Shown: positions 30,211-39,937 of the stretch, piece after piece
Layout: every line of letters begins with the position of its first letter
How positions within the stretch are numbered: position 1 is the first letter of the stretch
Assembly (NCBI GenBank): GCA_021298975.1
Contig: JAJTGC010000001.1
Coordinates: forward strand, 19,446 to 83,445
DNA from: Oxalobacteraceae bacterium
Lineage (GTDB): Bacteria > Pseudomonadota > Gammaproteobacteria > Burkholderiales > Burkholderiaceae_D
Direction of reading: 5' to 3'
DNA: 64,000 bases
Program-made: the position numbers and the translations under genes
The notes under the pieces: model-generated
What the model was told of the DNA's origin: nothing
The model's input: the letters and a program-made list of their open reading frames with translations, nothing else
Databases searched by the model: none

Positions 30211-30878
30211 TTATTTCCCCGCTTCTTGCTGTCCTCGGCAATCTTCTTTTGCGCCGCCAGCTCATCCTTGTCGAGGTAGCGAAAAGTGTGAACCACGCCT
30301 TCGAAGCTTTGCACACCCTCGCGTAATTGTGTGATGGCGATTCTGTCGAGTGTGACTATGCGCTGCAGATTGGCGATATCGCTCGTGAAACCTGCCAGCG
30401 CATGATAGTTACCCGTGAGTTTGATTTCAATCGGCAGCTCTGCATAAAAATCATGCAATCTGACCTGACCCGGCTTGAACAATTCGAATTGCAGGCCGCG
30501 ATTGATGCCCGCCTGATTGATTTCAGACAGCAATGCATCCATCTCGGACTTGCCTGGTAGTTGCTGTTCCAGCTTGTCGACTTGCGACTGCACTTGTATT
30601 TTTTGCTGACGCAAGATATCCAGATGTCCCGACTGCCTTGCTTTTTCAGTAAATGCTTGTTTCTGACGAAGCTCCTCAGCCTGACCCGAGGCCAGCGCTT
30701 CCCATTGCGCTGTCCATACCAGCCACCCCCCTGCCATGACGACCATCAGCGAAACTCCAAACGCGCACAACAGCCGGGGAATGATGCGCCAGGTAGCCGG
30801 ATGCCGACCTTGCAAGCCCTGAAATTGCGCTGCGATTAGCTGCCAGTTGAGGGAGGTGCGACGCTGAATGGATATCAT
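30207..30878 (-). CDS. pilO: PilO, type IV pilus alignment protein
   Basis: Bitopic protein pairing with PilN in the inner-membrane alignment complex. One transmembrane helix (about 32-52), a coiled coil (about 60-105) and a ferredoxin-like periplasmic domain (FELFKPGQVRLHDFYAELPIEIKLTGNYH). Length 223. Overlaps pilN and pilP by four bases each. Confidence 0.93.
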   Translation of the reverse strand: MISIQRRTSLNWQLIAAQFQGLQGRHPATWRIIPRLLCAFGVSLMVVMAGGWLVWTAQWEALASGQAEELRQKQAFTEKARQSGHLDILRQQKIQVQSQVDKLEQQLPGKSEMDALLSEINQAGINRGLQFELFKPGQVRLHDFYAELPIEIKLTGNYHALAGFTSDIANLQRIVTLDRIAITQLREGVQSFEGVVHTFRYLDKDELAAQKKIAEDSKKRGNK

Positions 30879-31441
30879 GGCTGGCTGGCGCCCGGCGAGG
30901 CAGCGATCGTTACATTGAATTCGTAGACTTTCCTCGCTTCTTTTCCCTGGCCAAGGCTGGTGGCCTTGATTTCGACGAGCTCGGCTTTTCCAAGCCAGGG
31001 CGACGACTGCGACAGATGGCGAAGTAATTCGGAAACCCGTGCATTCGATTGCGCCAGCCCTATCAAGACGAGATGATCTGTTTGCTTGAGTGACTTGAGC
31101 GCAACGCCCGGGGGTACGCGTGTGGCCAACTCATCCAGTAAATGCACTGGCCGGGTACGATCGGATTGCAGACTCTCGACCGCATGTTGCCTGGCCTTGA
31201 GGACGTCGATATCCTGGCGCAGTCCTTTGATTTCTCTTAATCGATTATCAAGAAGCCTATTTTCAGACTGAAGCAAGATATTACGGTTTTGCTGTGTTGA
31301 TAGTTGCGCAGCATTCACCGCGCTCACCACCAAAACCACCATCAGCCCACACAACCCCGACAACACCAGCAGACCATGGAACAAGCGCTTTTGCTCACGG
31401 CGCTGCGCATCGCGCCAAGGCAGAAGATTGAATGCGATCAT
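30875..31441 (-). CDS. pilN: PilN, type IV pilus inner-membrane protein
   Basis: Its short cytoplasmic start carries the PilM-binding motif as FNLLPWRD (family consensus INLLPWR), followed by one transmembrane helix (about 24-44), a coiled coil and a periplasmic fold like PilO. Length 188. Four-base overlap with pilM. Confidence 0.93.
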   Translation of the reverse strand: MIAFNLLPWRDAQRREQKRLFHGLLVLSGLCGLMVVLVVSAVNAAQLSTQQNRNILLQSENRLLDNRLREIKGLRQDIDVLKARQHAVESLQSDRTRPVHLLDELATRVPPGVALKSLKQTDHLVLIGLAQSNARVSELLRHLSQSSPWLGKAELVEIKATSLGQGKEARKVYEFNVTIAASPGASQP

Positions 31442-32436
31442 CTTGAAAAGCTCCGGAGCGCAAGACCACAGGCAACCAGGCAGGCCGGTGCGTCTTCGTG
31501 CAGCCGCCTATCGAGCGATGGCAAAGGCATGCCCGCAAACGGGTCTGGTAAAGAACTGGGTATGCCCACTCGGCGCCCGACGAACGTGGCGAGATCAGGG
31601 CCGAGTGCGTGAATACTGCCGGCAATATAAATATGCGCCACACTGATGTGCTGTGTCGACGTCGAGAAAAGTTGCAAAGCACGCGTGAGTTCCTGGCAAA
31701 TTGCTTCCCTGATTGACTCTGTCGCAGCGCGCGATTTTTCCTGATCGGATCGAGGCAAGGGCAGGCCCATTTCACGTTCATAAATCACCAGGCCATTGAG
31801 CATGACGTAGCAATGACTTCCTTCGCTGCACAGCTGCAGTAATGCAATCGGCTGGTTCCAATGCGCCTCCTGCGCCGAACCGAGTAGCGCCAGCGACGCC
31901 GCCATGGCCTGAGATTCAATATCGATCACCAGCGGGCGCAAGCCAGCCGCATCAGCCAGCGCGAGTCTTTCATCAATGCGCTCCTTGCGGGCAGCCACCA
32001 ACATCACATCCACAAAGCCCTCATGCGTCGTCGAAGGGCCTACCGTGACGAAATCAAGGCTGATTTCGTCCAGCGAAAACGGCAGCGTCTGACTTGCTTC
32101 AGTCTCCACCTGCATTTCCATTTCTTCGTCATACATGCTGGCGGGTAAGGTCAGTATTTTTTTGATGACGGCACCGGAAGGCAGGGCCATGGCCGCAGTT
32201 TTCAAGCGCGTGCCGCTACGCTTGAGCGCACCGCGTAGGGATTCTGTGAGAAGCGCCATCTGAGAAAAGCTGCCGTCACGCAAGGCGCCCGATGGCAAGG
32301 GCTCCTGCGCGTAGTGCGTTACCCGAAAATTTTTTCCCTCACGAACGAGTTCCATGACACGTATGCTCGCAGGACTGACGTCAATGCCCAGCACCGGTGT
32401 TTGCTGGCGACGAACCCATGACCTCACAGAAAACAT
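31438..32436 (-). CDS. pilM: PilM, actin-like type IV pilus assembly ATPase
   Basis: Cytoplasmic actin/FtsA-fold protein that binds PilN and couples the alignment complex to the motor. The nucleotide-binding start is LGIDVSPASIRVMEL. I set the ATG at 32436 (MFSVRSWVRRQQ) with GGAG nine bases upstream; the track start at 32607 would add 57 unrelated residues across the divergent promoter. Length 332, a little short of the usual ~354. First gene of pilMNOPQ, divergent from the PBP1A gene. Confidence 0.92.
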   Translation of the reverse strand: MFSVRSWVRRQQTPVLGIDVSPASIRVMELVREGKNFRVTHYAQEPLPSGALRDGSFSQMALLTESLRGALKRSGTRLKTAAMALPSGAVIKKILTLPASMYDEEMEMQVETEASQTLPFSLDEISLDFVTVGPSTTHEGFVDVMLVAARKERIDERLALADAAGLRPLVIDIESQAMAASLALLGSAQEAHWNQPIALLQLCSEGSHCYVMLNGLVIYEREMGLPLPRSDQEKSRAATESIREAICQELTRALQLFSTSTQHISVAHIYIAGSIHALGPDLATFVGRRVGIPSSLPDPFAGMPLPSLDRRLHEDAPACLVACGLALRSFSR

Positions 32437-32527
32437 TCGTAAACACTCCGCACAAAAGGCGTTGCCATTTTTAAAATTTGACGCGGATGCTAACAAGTGC
32501 CTTTTCATAATGTAAAGCTGCTTGGGC

Positions 32528-32540
32528 TTGACGTTGTCAA
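32528..32540. repeat. Palindrome TTGAC-GTT-GTCAA in the pilM/PBP1A spacer
   Basis: Perfect 5-bp arms around three bases within the 233-base divergent spacer. On either strand one arm resembles a -35 (TTGAC). A candidate operator for either gene. Confidence 0.35.
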
Positions 32541-32621
32541 ATGCCGACGCAAATCTGCACGCAGAGCCACTGAACACAGCAAGCTTTGGTCTGAGCAAGC
32601 TCAACACCGCGGGGCAACCGT

Positions 32622-32627
32622 TATAAT
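32622..32627 (+). promoter_or_regulatory. -10 box of the PBP1A gene
   Basis: Consensus TATAAT 43 bases before the ATG. No TTGACA-like element at 16-18 bases upstream is obvious. Confidence 0.45.
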
Positions 32628-32669
32628 GGGTCGCTCCAAGGCCTTCATGCCTGTCTCATCTCTTCCCGA

Positions 32670-35024
32670 ATGAATTCATCCACTCCGAATGGGGATGCAC
32701 CCAAGGGCGAGCGCCCTTACAGCCTGCCCGCACCACTCAAAATGGCGCTGAGCCTGTTGATCGCGTTGGGGTCCCTCGTACTGATCGGCGTGCTTCTGGC
32801 GGGCTTCATCCTGATGATGGCTTACCCCAGCCTACCGGACATTGATGCACTGGCGACCTATCAGCCCAAAATGCCGCTACGCGTTTTTTCTGCCGATAAC
32901 GTACTGATCGGAGAGTTCGGTGAGGAAAGACGCAGCCTGGTACGTTACAAAGACATTCCCCCGGTAATGAAGCAAGCCGTGCTGGCGATCGAAGATGATC
33001 GTTTTTATGAGCACGGCGGTGTTGACTATTGGGGAATTTTGCGCGCGATGATTAACAACACCTTTAGCGGCAGCCGTCAGGGTGCCTCAACTATCACGCA
33101 ACAAGTAGCGCGCAATTTCTTTTTATCCAGCGAACAGACCATCAAGCGCAAGCTGTATGAAGTCCTGCTGGCATGGAAAATAGAAAAGACCTTAACGAAA
33201 GACCAGATTCTCGAGCTGTACATGAACCAGATTTATCTTGGACAGCGGGCCTATGGCTTTGCCTCTGCCGCCCAGATTTATTTTGGCAAAAAGCTCAATG
33301 AAGTGAGCGTTGCCGAGGCTGCGATGCTCGCCGGCCTTCCCAAGGCGCCCTCTGCCAATAATCCTGTCGTCAACCCGAAACGCGCAAAGGCACGTCAGCA
33401 GTACATATTGCAGCGCATGCATGACCTGGGCTATATCAGTACGGCCCAGTATGAACAAGCGCGTGACGAAGTGCTGCGGATCAAAATGGATAGCACGGAC
33501 TTCGGCATTCATGCCGAATACGTATCAGAGATGGCGCGGCAAATGGTCTATGACCAATTCAGGGAAGATGCCTATACGCGCGGCTTCAATGTGTTCACCA
33601 CCATCACCAAAGCCGATCAGGATGCTGCTTATCTGGCACTACGTCGAGGTGTGCTTGAATATGAAAAACGTCAGCCTTATCGCGGGCCGGAGGGCTACAT
33701 GGATATTCCGGCCAACAAATCGGAAGCGGAAGCGGCGATAGAATCCGAGCTCGCCGAGCACCCGGACAGCGACGGCATCATTGCTGCCGTGGTGTTGTCA
33801 GCGACCCCCAAGAGCGTGCGGGCACTGCTGGCATCCGGCGAAGAAATCGGGGTCGCCAATACCGAACTCGGTGCCGCTGCGGCAGCACTTACCGACAAAA
33901 TGCCGGCCAACAAGCGCATACGACGCGGTGCGATCATACGCGTGATGCAGGAAGGCACAGGCTGGTCCATCATTCAGCTGCCTGAAGTAGAGTCGGCTTT
34001 TGTATCCATCAGCTCTGAAGACGGGCGCATCAAGTCACTGGTCGGTGGCTTTGATTTCAGTCGTACAAAATTCAATCATGCAACGCAAGCCTGGCGCCAG
34101 CCGGGCTCGACTTTCAAGCCATTCATTTATTCAGCTTCGCTTGAAAAAGGTCTTTCGCCTGCCACCATGATCAATGACGCACCCATCGTGTTCGATGCCG
34201 GCAAAACCGGTTCGCAAGCATGGGAACCTAAAAATTATGACGGCAAATATGATGGCCCGTTATCCATGCGCAAAGGTCTGACACGTTCCAAAAACATGGT
34301 GTCCATCCGAATCCTGGATCGCATCGGTGTCAATTACGCACAGGAGTACGTGACGCGCTTCGGCTTCGACCGCGAAAAAAATCCACCTTATCTGACAATG
34401 GCCCTCGGCGCCGGTGCCGTGACGCCACTGCAGATGGCTGGCGCCTATGCGGTGTTTGCCAATGGCGGATATAAAATCAATCCTTATCTGATTTCAAAGA
34501 TTACCGACAATAGTGGTCGCACGCTGTTTCAAGTCACGCCTGAGCGTGCTGGCGACGAAAACCTGCGCGTCATTGATGCCCGTAATGCGTATCTGATCGA
34601 CAGCATGCTCAAGGATGTGGTTAAACATGGCACGGCCATGCGCGCGTTGGTATTGAAGCGTCCCGACATCGCGGGCAAGACAGGCACCACCAATGATTCC
34701 ATCGACGCCTGGTTTGCAGGCTATCACCCCAAACTGGTCGGTGTGGCGTGGATCGGTTTCGACAAGCCCAGAAATCTCGGAAGCCGCGAAACGGGCGGTG
34801 GCCTCGCTCTGCCCATCTGGATAAGCTATATGCAAAGGGTCTTGCAAGGATTGCCCGTACAAGAACGAAGCATGCCAGGCGGCGTGACAACCTATGGCGG
34901 CGATTATGTGTACACCGAATTTGGGGATGGCAGCGGCGTGAACGCCATCGGACTTACGCCCTCGGGCGACGCCGACGGCCCTGCCGAGAAAAAAGAGGAT
35001 GAGCCTAAGAGCGAAATTTTTTAG
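32670..35024 (+). CDS. mrcA: Penicillin-binding protein 1A (class A, bifunctional)
   Basis: Polymerises and cross-links peptidoglycan in the periplasm. One N-terminal transmembrane helix (about 24-51), glycosyltransferase family 51 domain with EDDRFYEHGG (about 107-116) and GASTITQQVARN, an OB-like insert, and the transpeptidase domain with SxxK in GSTFKPF (Ser about 479), SxN in RSKNMVS (about 540) and KTG in GKTGTT (about 668). Length 784. Divergent from pilM, as in many beta- and gammaproteobacteria. Confidence 0.95.
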   Translation: MNSSTPNGDAPKGERPYSLPAPLKMALSLLIALGSLVLIGVLLAGFILMMAYPSLPDIDALATYQPKMPLRVFSADNVLIGEFGEERRSLVRYKDIPPVMKQAVLAIEDDRFYEHGGVDYWGILRAMINNTFSGSRQGASTITQQVARNFFLSSEQTIKRKLYEVLLAWKIEKTLTKDQILELYMNQIYLGQRAYGFASAAQIYFGKKLNEVSVAEAAMLAGLPKAPSANNPVVNPKRAKARQQYILQRMHDLGYISTAQYEQARDEVLRIKMDSTDFGIHAEYVSEMARQMVYDQFREDAYTRGFNVFTTITKADQDAAYLALRRGVLEYEKRQPYRGPEGYMDIPANKSEAEAAIESELAEHPDSDGIIAAVVLSATPKSVRALLASGEEIGVANTELGAAAAALTDKMPANKRIRRGAIIRVMQEGTGWSIIQLPEVESAFVSISSEDGRIKSLVGGFDFSRTKFNHATQAWRQPGSTFKPFIYSASLEKGLSPATMINDAPIVFDAGKTGSQAWEPKNYDGKYDGPLSMRKGLTRSKNMVSIRILDRIGVNYAQEYVTRFGFDREKNPPYLTMALGAGAVTPLQMAGAYAVFANGGYKINPYLISKITDNSGRTLFQVTPERAGDENLRVIDARNAYLIDSMLKDVVKHGTAMRALVLKRPDIAGKTGTTNDSIDAWFAGYHPKLVGVAWIGFDKPRNLGSRETGGGLALPIWISYMQRVLQGLPVQERSMPGGVTTYGGDYVYTEFGDGSGVNAIGLTPSGDADGPAEKKEDEPKSEIF

Positions 35025-35059
35025 GGACGCGCTGATTGAATAAAACCGGAAGTTTTTGT

Positions 35060-35095
35060 GGCAGAGAAAATGGCGCCAAGCCATTCATTTTCCCT
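35060..35095. terminator. Weak hairpin between mrcA and cyaY
   Basis: AATGGC-N5-GCCATT (35069-35085) lies in an A/T-rich flank on both sides between converging genes. It may act as a weak bidirectional terminator; the T-tracts are interrupted. Confidence 0.35.
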
Positions 35096-35140
35096 GACGC
35101 CGCTTCGCACTGCCTTGCTGGCTCGCCACAGCGCGTGGAT

Positions 35141-35494
35141 TTACTGGGCGCCTTCCTCGTTTTGCTTCACATGAAGCAGGGCGCCAGCCTGCGCACTGGC
35201 AAGGCGGGACAGCGCGGCAAAGAGTTCTGATCCGTCGCGGGTATCTATCCAGCGCTGGTCGGCTGCCATGCGGTAGTGAAATCCACCAGCGCGCGCGGCA
35301 ACCCAGATTTCCTTCATGGCGGCCTGGGTGTTGACGATGATTTTTGAGCCCTGATCAATGAATTCGATTTCCAGCACGTTACCGCTGCGGCTGCACTCAA
35401 GATCGACATCTGCTGCTTCGCCGGCGCGCTCCATACCAATTTCGATTGCATTTATTGCGGCCTCTGCCATGGCCAGAAACTCAGATTCGCTCAT
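35141..35494 (-). CDS. cyaY: CyaY, bacterial frataxin homologue
   Basis: Small acidic iron-binding protein that modulates IscS during Fe-S cluster assembly. 117 residues with the acidic first helix (MSESEFLAMAEAAINAIE), the frataxin sheet (VLEIEFIDQGSKIIVNTQAAMKEIWVA) and the GGFHY...WIDTRDGSEL core. Convergent with mrcA and divergent from lptM-lysA, the usual place next to lysA in Proteobacteria. Confidence 0.94.
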   Translation of the reverse strand: MSESEFLAMAEAAINAIEIGMERAGEAADVDLECSRSGNVLEIEFIDQGSKIIVNTQAAMKEIWVAARAGGFHYRMAADQRWIDTRDGSELFAALSRLASAQAGALLHVKQNEEGAQ

Positions 35495-35566
35495 GCTAAA
35501 CTCCGATAGGTTTTAATTAGACTACATTGCGAAAGCGAAATGGTCTTCAGGTCAATTTCGAACATC

Positions 35567-35731
35567 ATGCACAGATTAGGCACCATTCTAGCGGCGATCG
35601 CATTATCCGGCCTGAGCGCGTGCGGACAGACCGGCCCGCTCTACCTGCCAGATCGCCCCGCGCCCAGTACCAAGACTGATACCGAGTTTGATGCTCAGCC
35701 GGCCAAACCCGACCCTATTCGCAAGCCCTGA
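35567..35731 (+). CDS. lptM: LptM-like small lipoprotein (YifL family)
   Basis: 54-residue lipoprotein encoded just before lysA; LptM supports disulfide maturation of LptD. The lipobox LSAC puts the lipid Cys at 19 and is followed by the hallmark GQTGPLYLP. I start at the ATG at 35567 (MHRLGTILAA); the track start at 35540 adds nine residues. Five bases separate it from lysA, suggesting coupling. Confidence 0.9.
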   Translation: MHRLGTILAAIALSGLSACGQTGPLYLPDRPAPSTKTDTEFDAQPAKPDPIRKP

Positions 35732-35736
35732 ACACC

Positions 35737-37026
35737 TTGAATACACCGCATTTCCATTATCGTGATGGCGAACTTTTCGCCGAAGACGTCGCGCTGAGCA
35801 CCATAGCGAAAGCCTTTGGCACACCCAGCTATGTATATTCGCGCGCCAGCCTGACTGAAAATTTCCTCGCGTATGACCATGCCTGCCGCGCCCATGGCCG
35901 CGACGAAGCGTCAGCACTGATCTGCTATGCGGTTAAATCCAATGCCAATATTGCGGTCCTCAACTCGCTCTCGAAACTGGGCTCGGGTTTCGATATCGTC
36001 TCGGGCGGCGAACTGCAGCGCGTGATCGCCGCTGGCGGTAATCCGCGCAAGGTCATTTTTTCCGGCGTCGGTAAGACACGCGATGAAATGCAACTGGCGC
36101 TCTCGCATGACATCCTGTGCTTTAACGTTGAATCGATTCCGGAGCTGCACCGGCTTGATGAAGTCGCATCAAGCATGGGTAAACACGCCCGCGTATCGCT
36201 GCGCGTCAACCCGGATGTCGATGCCAAAACGCATCCGTATATCTCCACCGGCCTCAAAGACAACAAGTTCGGCATTGCTTTTGAAGATGCGCTGGCCACC
36301 TACCGGGTGGCAGCCAGCCTGCCCAGCCTGGAAGTCACTGGCATAGACTGCCATATCGGCTCTCAGTTGCTTGATGATGCGCCGTTGCTGGAAGCACTGG
36401 ACAAGATCATCGAACTCGTCGACCAGCTCGCCTCAGAAGGCATCGCGCTGCATCATCTGGATATCGGTGGTGGTATTGGTATCTGCTACGACCAGGAAAA
36501 GCCAGTGGCTATCGGAGATTATCTGGCGAAGTTATTTGCGCGTATTGATCGCTGGCGCGCCGATAAATACGACAGCAAGCCATTGACCATCATGTTCGAG
36601 CCTGGCCGGTCTATCGTCGGTAACGCGGGCGTGCTGCTGACCGAAGTGCACTACCTGAAGCACGGCAGCTCAAAGAACTTCGCAGTGGTCGATGCCGCCA
36701 TGAATGACCTGATGCGTCCAGCGATGTATGAAGCCTGGCATGGGGTGCAGGTTGTCAGACCGCAGTCTCATGAGTCGCTCAACTATGATGTGGTCGGGCC
36801 TGTATGTGAATCCGGTGACTGGCTCGCTCGCGAGCGTGCGCTGGCAATCGCCCCCGGTGATTTGCTGGCCATCATGTCAGCCGGCGCCTATGGCATGACG
36901 ATGGCTTCCAACTACAACACCCGTGGTCGTGCAGCCGAAATACTGGTCGACGGTAATCAGTTCAGCCTGATCCGCCGCCGGGAAACTGCCGCTGAGCTGT
37001 TCGCGCTCGAATCCATTCCGAAGTAA
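35737..37026 (+). CDS. lysA: Diaminopimelate decarboxylase
   Basis: PLP enzyme that makes lysine from meso-diaminopimelate. The PLP lysine is in CYAVKSNANIA, with the HIGSQL and GGGIGI motifs in the barrel and CESGDWLAR in the C-terminal domain that completes the active site. Length 429. The only sensible start is TTG at 35737 (TTG AAT ACA CCG), since the next in-frame Met lies deep in the barrel; translation probably couples to lptM. Confidence 0.94.
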   Translation: MNTPHFHYRDGELFAEDVALSTIAKAFGTPSYVYSRASLTENFLAYDHACRAHGRDEASALICYAVKSNANIAVLNSLSKLGSGFDIVSGGELQRVIAAGGNPRKVIFSGVGKTRDEMQLALSHDILCFNVESIPELHRLDEVASSMGKHARVSLRVNPDVDAKTHPYISTGLKDNKFGIAFEDALATYRVAASLPSLEVTGIDCHIGSQLLDDAPLLEALDKIIELVDQLASEGIALHHLDIGGGIGICYDQEKPVAIGDYLAKLFARIDRWRADKYDSKPLTIMFEPGRSIVGNAGVLLTEVHYLKHGSSKNFAVVDAAMNDLMRPAMYEAWHGVQVVRPQSHESLNYDVVGPVCESGDWLARERALAIAPGDLLAIMSAGAYGMTMASNYNTRGRAAEILVDGNQFSLIRRRETAAELFALESIPK

Positions 37027-37032
37027 TCAGCG

Positions 37033-37644
37033 TCAGCGCCGTTGCAGAACATCACGTCGTAGCCAGACGAGTCGCAGCGCCAGCAAAACAGCGACAACCG
37101 CACCCATCACCAGCGGTTCGGCAAAATTATTTTTGCCTGCCCGCATCCACCAGAAATGCAGCACCGCCACTATCGCCACCACATAAATCAGGCGATGCAG
37201 CACGGACCAGCGCCTGCCCAGTTTCCGCAGCATGCGATCATTACTCGTCAGCGCCAGTGGCACCAACAGCACAAACGCTGAGAAGCCCATCGCAATGAAA
37301 GGGCGCTTGAGGACGTCGCGCATCATCTCGGCAAGATCAAAAAAATGATCGAACCAGATGAAGGTCAGAAAATGCAGGCTGGCATAAAAGAAAGTAAACA
37401 AACCCAGCATGCGACGAAAGCGAATGAGCGCGTTCAGACCAGTGGCGCGGCGCAGCGGTGTAACGGCCAGTGTCAGGCAAAGAAAATACAGGGTCCAGTC
37501 ACCCGTGGCACGGGTAATGAATTCGATCGGGTTGGCGGTGAGCCTGTCCTGCAAACCCAGTACGACAAGACGCAGCAAAGGCAGCAGCGAGAGCCCAAAT
37601 ACCGTCCCCTTGGCCCAGAACAGCTGTCGGGGACCAAAGCGCAT
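37033..37644 (-). CDS. msrQ: MsrQ, haem membrane subunit of methionine sulfoxide reductase
   Basis: Inner-membrane b-type haem protein that feeds quinol-derived electrons to MsrP. About six transmembrane helices in 203 residues, with candidate haem histidines in FFYASLHFLTF and RRWSVLHRLIYV...LHFWWM. It follows msrP by eight bases, so the pair is one transcript. Confidence 0.93.
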   Translation of the reverse strand: MRFGPRQLFWAKGTVFGLSLLPLLRLVVLGLQDRLTANPIEFITRATGDWTLYFLCLTLAVTPLRRATGLNALIRFRRMLGLFTFFYASLHFLTFIWFDHFFDLAEMMRDVLKRPFIAMGFSAFVLLVPLALTSNDRMLRKLGRRWSVLHRLIYVVAIVAVLHFWWMRAGKNNFAEPLVMGAVVAVLLALRLVWLRRDVLQRR

Positions 37645-37652
37645 CGCGATGG

Positions 37653-38618
37653 TCAGTAGAATTTTTTGAGATCCATACCCGAGTACAGTGATGCCACTTC
37701 GGGGTAGCCATTGAACATCAGGGTCTTGCGCTTGCGCGTGAGGAAGCCATCTTCACCGATACGGCGCTCGGTGGCCTGCGACCATCGGGGATGACTGACT
37801 TCCGGATTCACATTGGAATAGAAACCATACTCGTCAGGCGCAACACCGTTCCATGCCGTTTTGGGCTGGGTTTCGGTGAAGCGGATACGCACAATGGATT
37901 TCGCCGACTTGAATCCGTATTTCCAGGGCACGATGATGCGAACCGGCGCCCCATTCTGATTCGGCAGCACTTGCCCATACATGCCCAGGCTGAGCAGCGT
38001 GAGCGGATGCATGGCTTCATCCAGACGAAGACCCTCGACATACGGCCAAGGCAACACGCGACTGCCCAGGCCCGGCATTTGCGCCGGATCGGCGAGGGTG
38101 GTGAATTCGACGAATTTCGCATTCCCCGTCGGTTCCACTTTGCGTATCAATTCGGCCAGCGAATAACCGGCCCACGGAATCACCATCGACCAGCCCTCAA
38201 CGCATCGCAAACGATAAAGGCGTTCCTCAATCGGTGCGAGTTTGAGCAAGCTGTCGATATCGAGCGTCACAGGCTTTTTGACTTCACCATCGATGCGCAC
38301 GGTCCATGGTTTCGTCTTCAGTGATCCGGCGCGCACCATGGGATCACCCTTGTCGAGCCCGAATTCATAGAAGTTGTTGTAACTGGTGGCATCTGCAATG
38401 CCGGTCGGTTTGTCCGCTGCCGTGTAGGCTGGATTGATGCGTGCCGGCAGACGTGCGCGCGACTGCGCATCGTTGGCCACCGCAGCGTCGAGCAACGCAC
38501 CGGTTGACAAGCCGCCAGCCACTAGCTGCGCCATGAAGTGGCGGCGTGACTGCAACTGCTCTCGCGGCGTGATTTCGGAAGGTAGCGGGTCGGTAAAACG
38601 GGGAAGTTTGATCAGCAT
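37653..38618 (-). CDS. msrP: MsrP, periplasmic methionine sulfoxide reductase (Mo-cofactor)
   Basis: Catalytic subunit that repairs oxidised methionines in periplasmic proteins. A Tat signal is seen in SRRHFMAQL (about 25-33), followed by the sulfite-oxidase fold with the molybdenum Cys in [11 protein letters not shown] and ending DLKKFY. GGAG lies five bases before the ATG. Length 321 (E. coli 334). Confidence 0.95.
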   Translation of the reverse strand: MLIKLPRFTDPLPSEITPREQLQSRRHFMAQLVAGGLSTGALLDAAVANDAQSRARLPARINPAYTAADKPTGIADATSYNNFYEFGLDKGDPMVRAGSLKTKPWTVRIDGEVKKPVTLDIDSLLKLAPIEERLYRLRCVEGWSMVIPWAGYSLAELIRKVEPTGNAKFVEFTTLADPAQMPGLGSRVLPWPYVEGLRLDEAMHPLTLLSLGMYGQVLPNQNGAPVRIIVPWKYGFKSAKSIVRIRFTETQPKTAWNGVAPDEYGFYSNVNPEVSHPRWSQATERRIGEDGFLTRKRKTLMFNGYPEVASLYSGMDLKKFY

Positions 38619-38657
38619 GCTGACTCCGTGATGCTGTGCGGGTGGGATCTGGATGAA

Positions 38658-38683
38658 TACGGGCTGCCCAAAGACAGCCCGTA
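38658..38683. other. Perfect hairpin between ccsB and msrP
   Basis: TACGGGCTG-N8-CAGCCCGTA, a 9-bp stem with no T-run on either side. It may mark mRNA processing or partial termination after ccsB on the minus strand. Confidence 0.5.
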
Positions 38684-38693
38684 CGCAAGCGGT

Positions 38694-39845
38694 TTACAGT
38701 TCGCCGTAGGAATGCAGCCCCGACAGAAACATATTCACACCCAGAAAAGCAAAGCTGGTCACCAGCAGCCCACCGATCGCCCACACGGCGGCGACCTGTC
38801 CACGCAAGCCTTTCATCAGGCGCATGTGCAGCCATGCAGCGTAATTGAGCCAGACAATCAGTGCCCAGGTTTCTTTGGGATCCCATGACCAGTAACCACC
38901 CCAGGCTTCAGCTGCCCAAAGCGCGCCAAGAATCGTGGCAATCGTAAAGAAAGCAAAACCAACGGCAATCGCCTTGTACATGATGTCATCAAGTACCTCG
39001 AGCGAGGGCAAGCGATCTGCCAGTATGGCTTTGGATTTCAGCAGGTAGGCGACACCCACCATGGCTGCCAGCGCGAATGTGCCATAGCCGATGAAGTTGG
39101 CGGGCACATGAATCTTCATCCACCAGCTTTGCAGCGCGGGCACCAGCGGCTGGATTTCGTGGGCATCCCGACTGGTCATGTACCAGAGCAAAAATCCGAC
39201 CGCGGCCGAGATCACCAGAAGGATGAAGGCACTCACCTGACGGGTCTGGTATTTTTCTTCGTAGAAGACGGTAAACAAGGCGGTGATCAGGCAAAACAAT
39301 ACAAACACTTCATAGAGGTTCGATACCGGAATATGGCCAATATCCGCGCCCAGCAGATACGACTCGTACCAGCGCACCATCAAACCGATGAAACCCATCA
39401 GGATGGCTGCCCAGCACAAGCGACTGCCTACGGCGCCACCAAAATCTGAACGGGAAAGCAAGCCGCCCCAGTGAAACACCGTGGACAAGCCGAACAGGAA
39501 GCTCATCCACAGAATGGCGGACTGACTGGAAAAGAGGTACTTGAGGAAAAACCGGGACTGCGCCATCTCCAGATCGCTGGCATACATGGAAATGGCCCAC
39601 AAGGACAAGCCGAAAATCAGCAGCATGAGCACGCGCGAAGATTTCCAGTACCAGCCTAGTCCGACGAACACGGGGGCTGCCGCCAGCAAGATGCCTTTTT
39701 CATAGATATCCATGAAATCGCCGTAGCGGTTGAATGCAAACAGCGCACCGGCAGAAAGTATCAGTGCAAAAATCCAGTCAAACACACTGGCACTTTTGAG
39801 AATGCCGGGGTTGTCGGTGTAGGTTTGGTTTTCAGTGAGTTCCAT
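38694..39845 (-). CDS. ccsB: CcsB/CcsA-type cytochrome c synthase subunit (System II)
   Basis: Membrane protein that transports and presents haem for covalent attachment to apocytochrome c. It shows about eight helices and the WWD-type haem-handling motif as WGGYWSWDPKETWA, with conserved flanking histidines. I start at 39845 (MELTENQTYTD) with GGAG just upstream; the track start at 39941 adds 32 residues lying in the resB end. Length 383. It works with ResB, 92 bases upstream. Confidence 0.92.
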   Translation of the reverse strand: MELTENQTYTDNPGILKSASVFDWIFALILSAGALFAFNRYGDFMDIYEKGILLAAAPVFVGLGWYWKSSRVLMLLIFGLSLWAISMYASDLEMAQSRFFLKYLFSSQSAILWMSFLFGLSTVFHWGGLLSRSDFGGAVGSRLCWAAILMGFIGLMVRWYESYLLGADIGHIPVSNLYEVFVLFCLITALFTVFYEEKYQTRQVSAFILLVISAAVGFLLWYMTSRDAHEIQPLVPALQSWWMKIHVPANFIGYGTFALAAMVGVAYLLKSKAILADRLPSLEVLDDIMYKAIAVGFAFFTIATILGALWAAEAWGGYWSWDPKETWALIVWLNYAAWLHMRLMKGLRGQVAAVWAIGGLLVTSFAFLGVNMFLSGLHSYGEL

Positions 39846-39937
39846 CTTTTTTCTCCGTGTGCTGCAGCGAGTCCGACCAGTATAGTGCAGCCCTGATGGG
39901 CTTGCCCGCTCCGGTAGGAGCGGGACGTATTGCCAAC

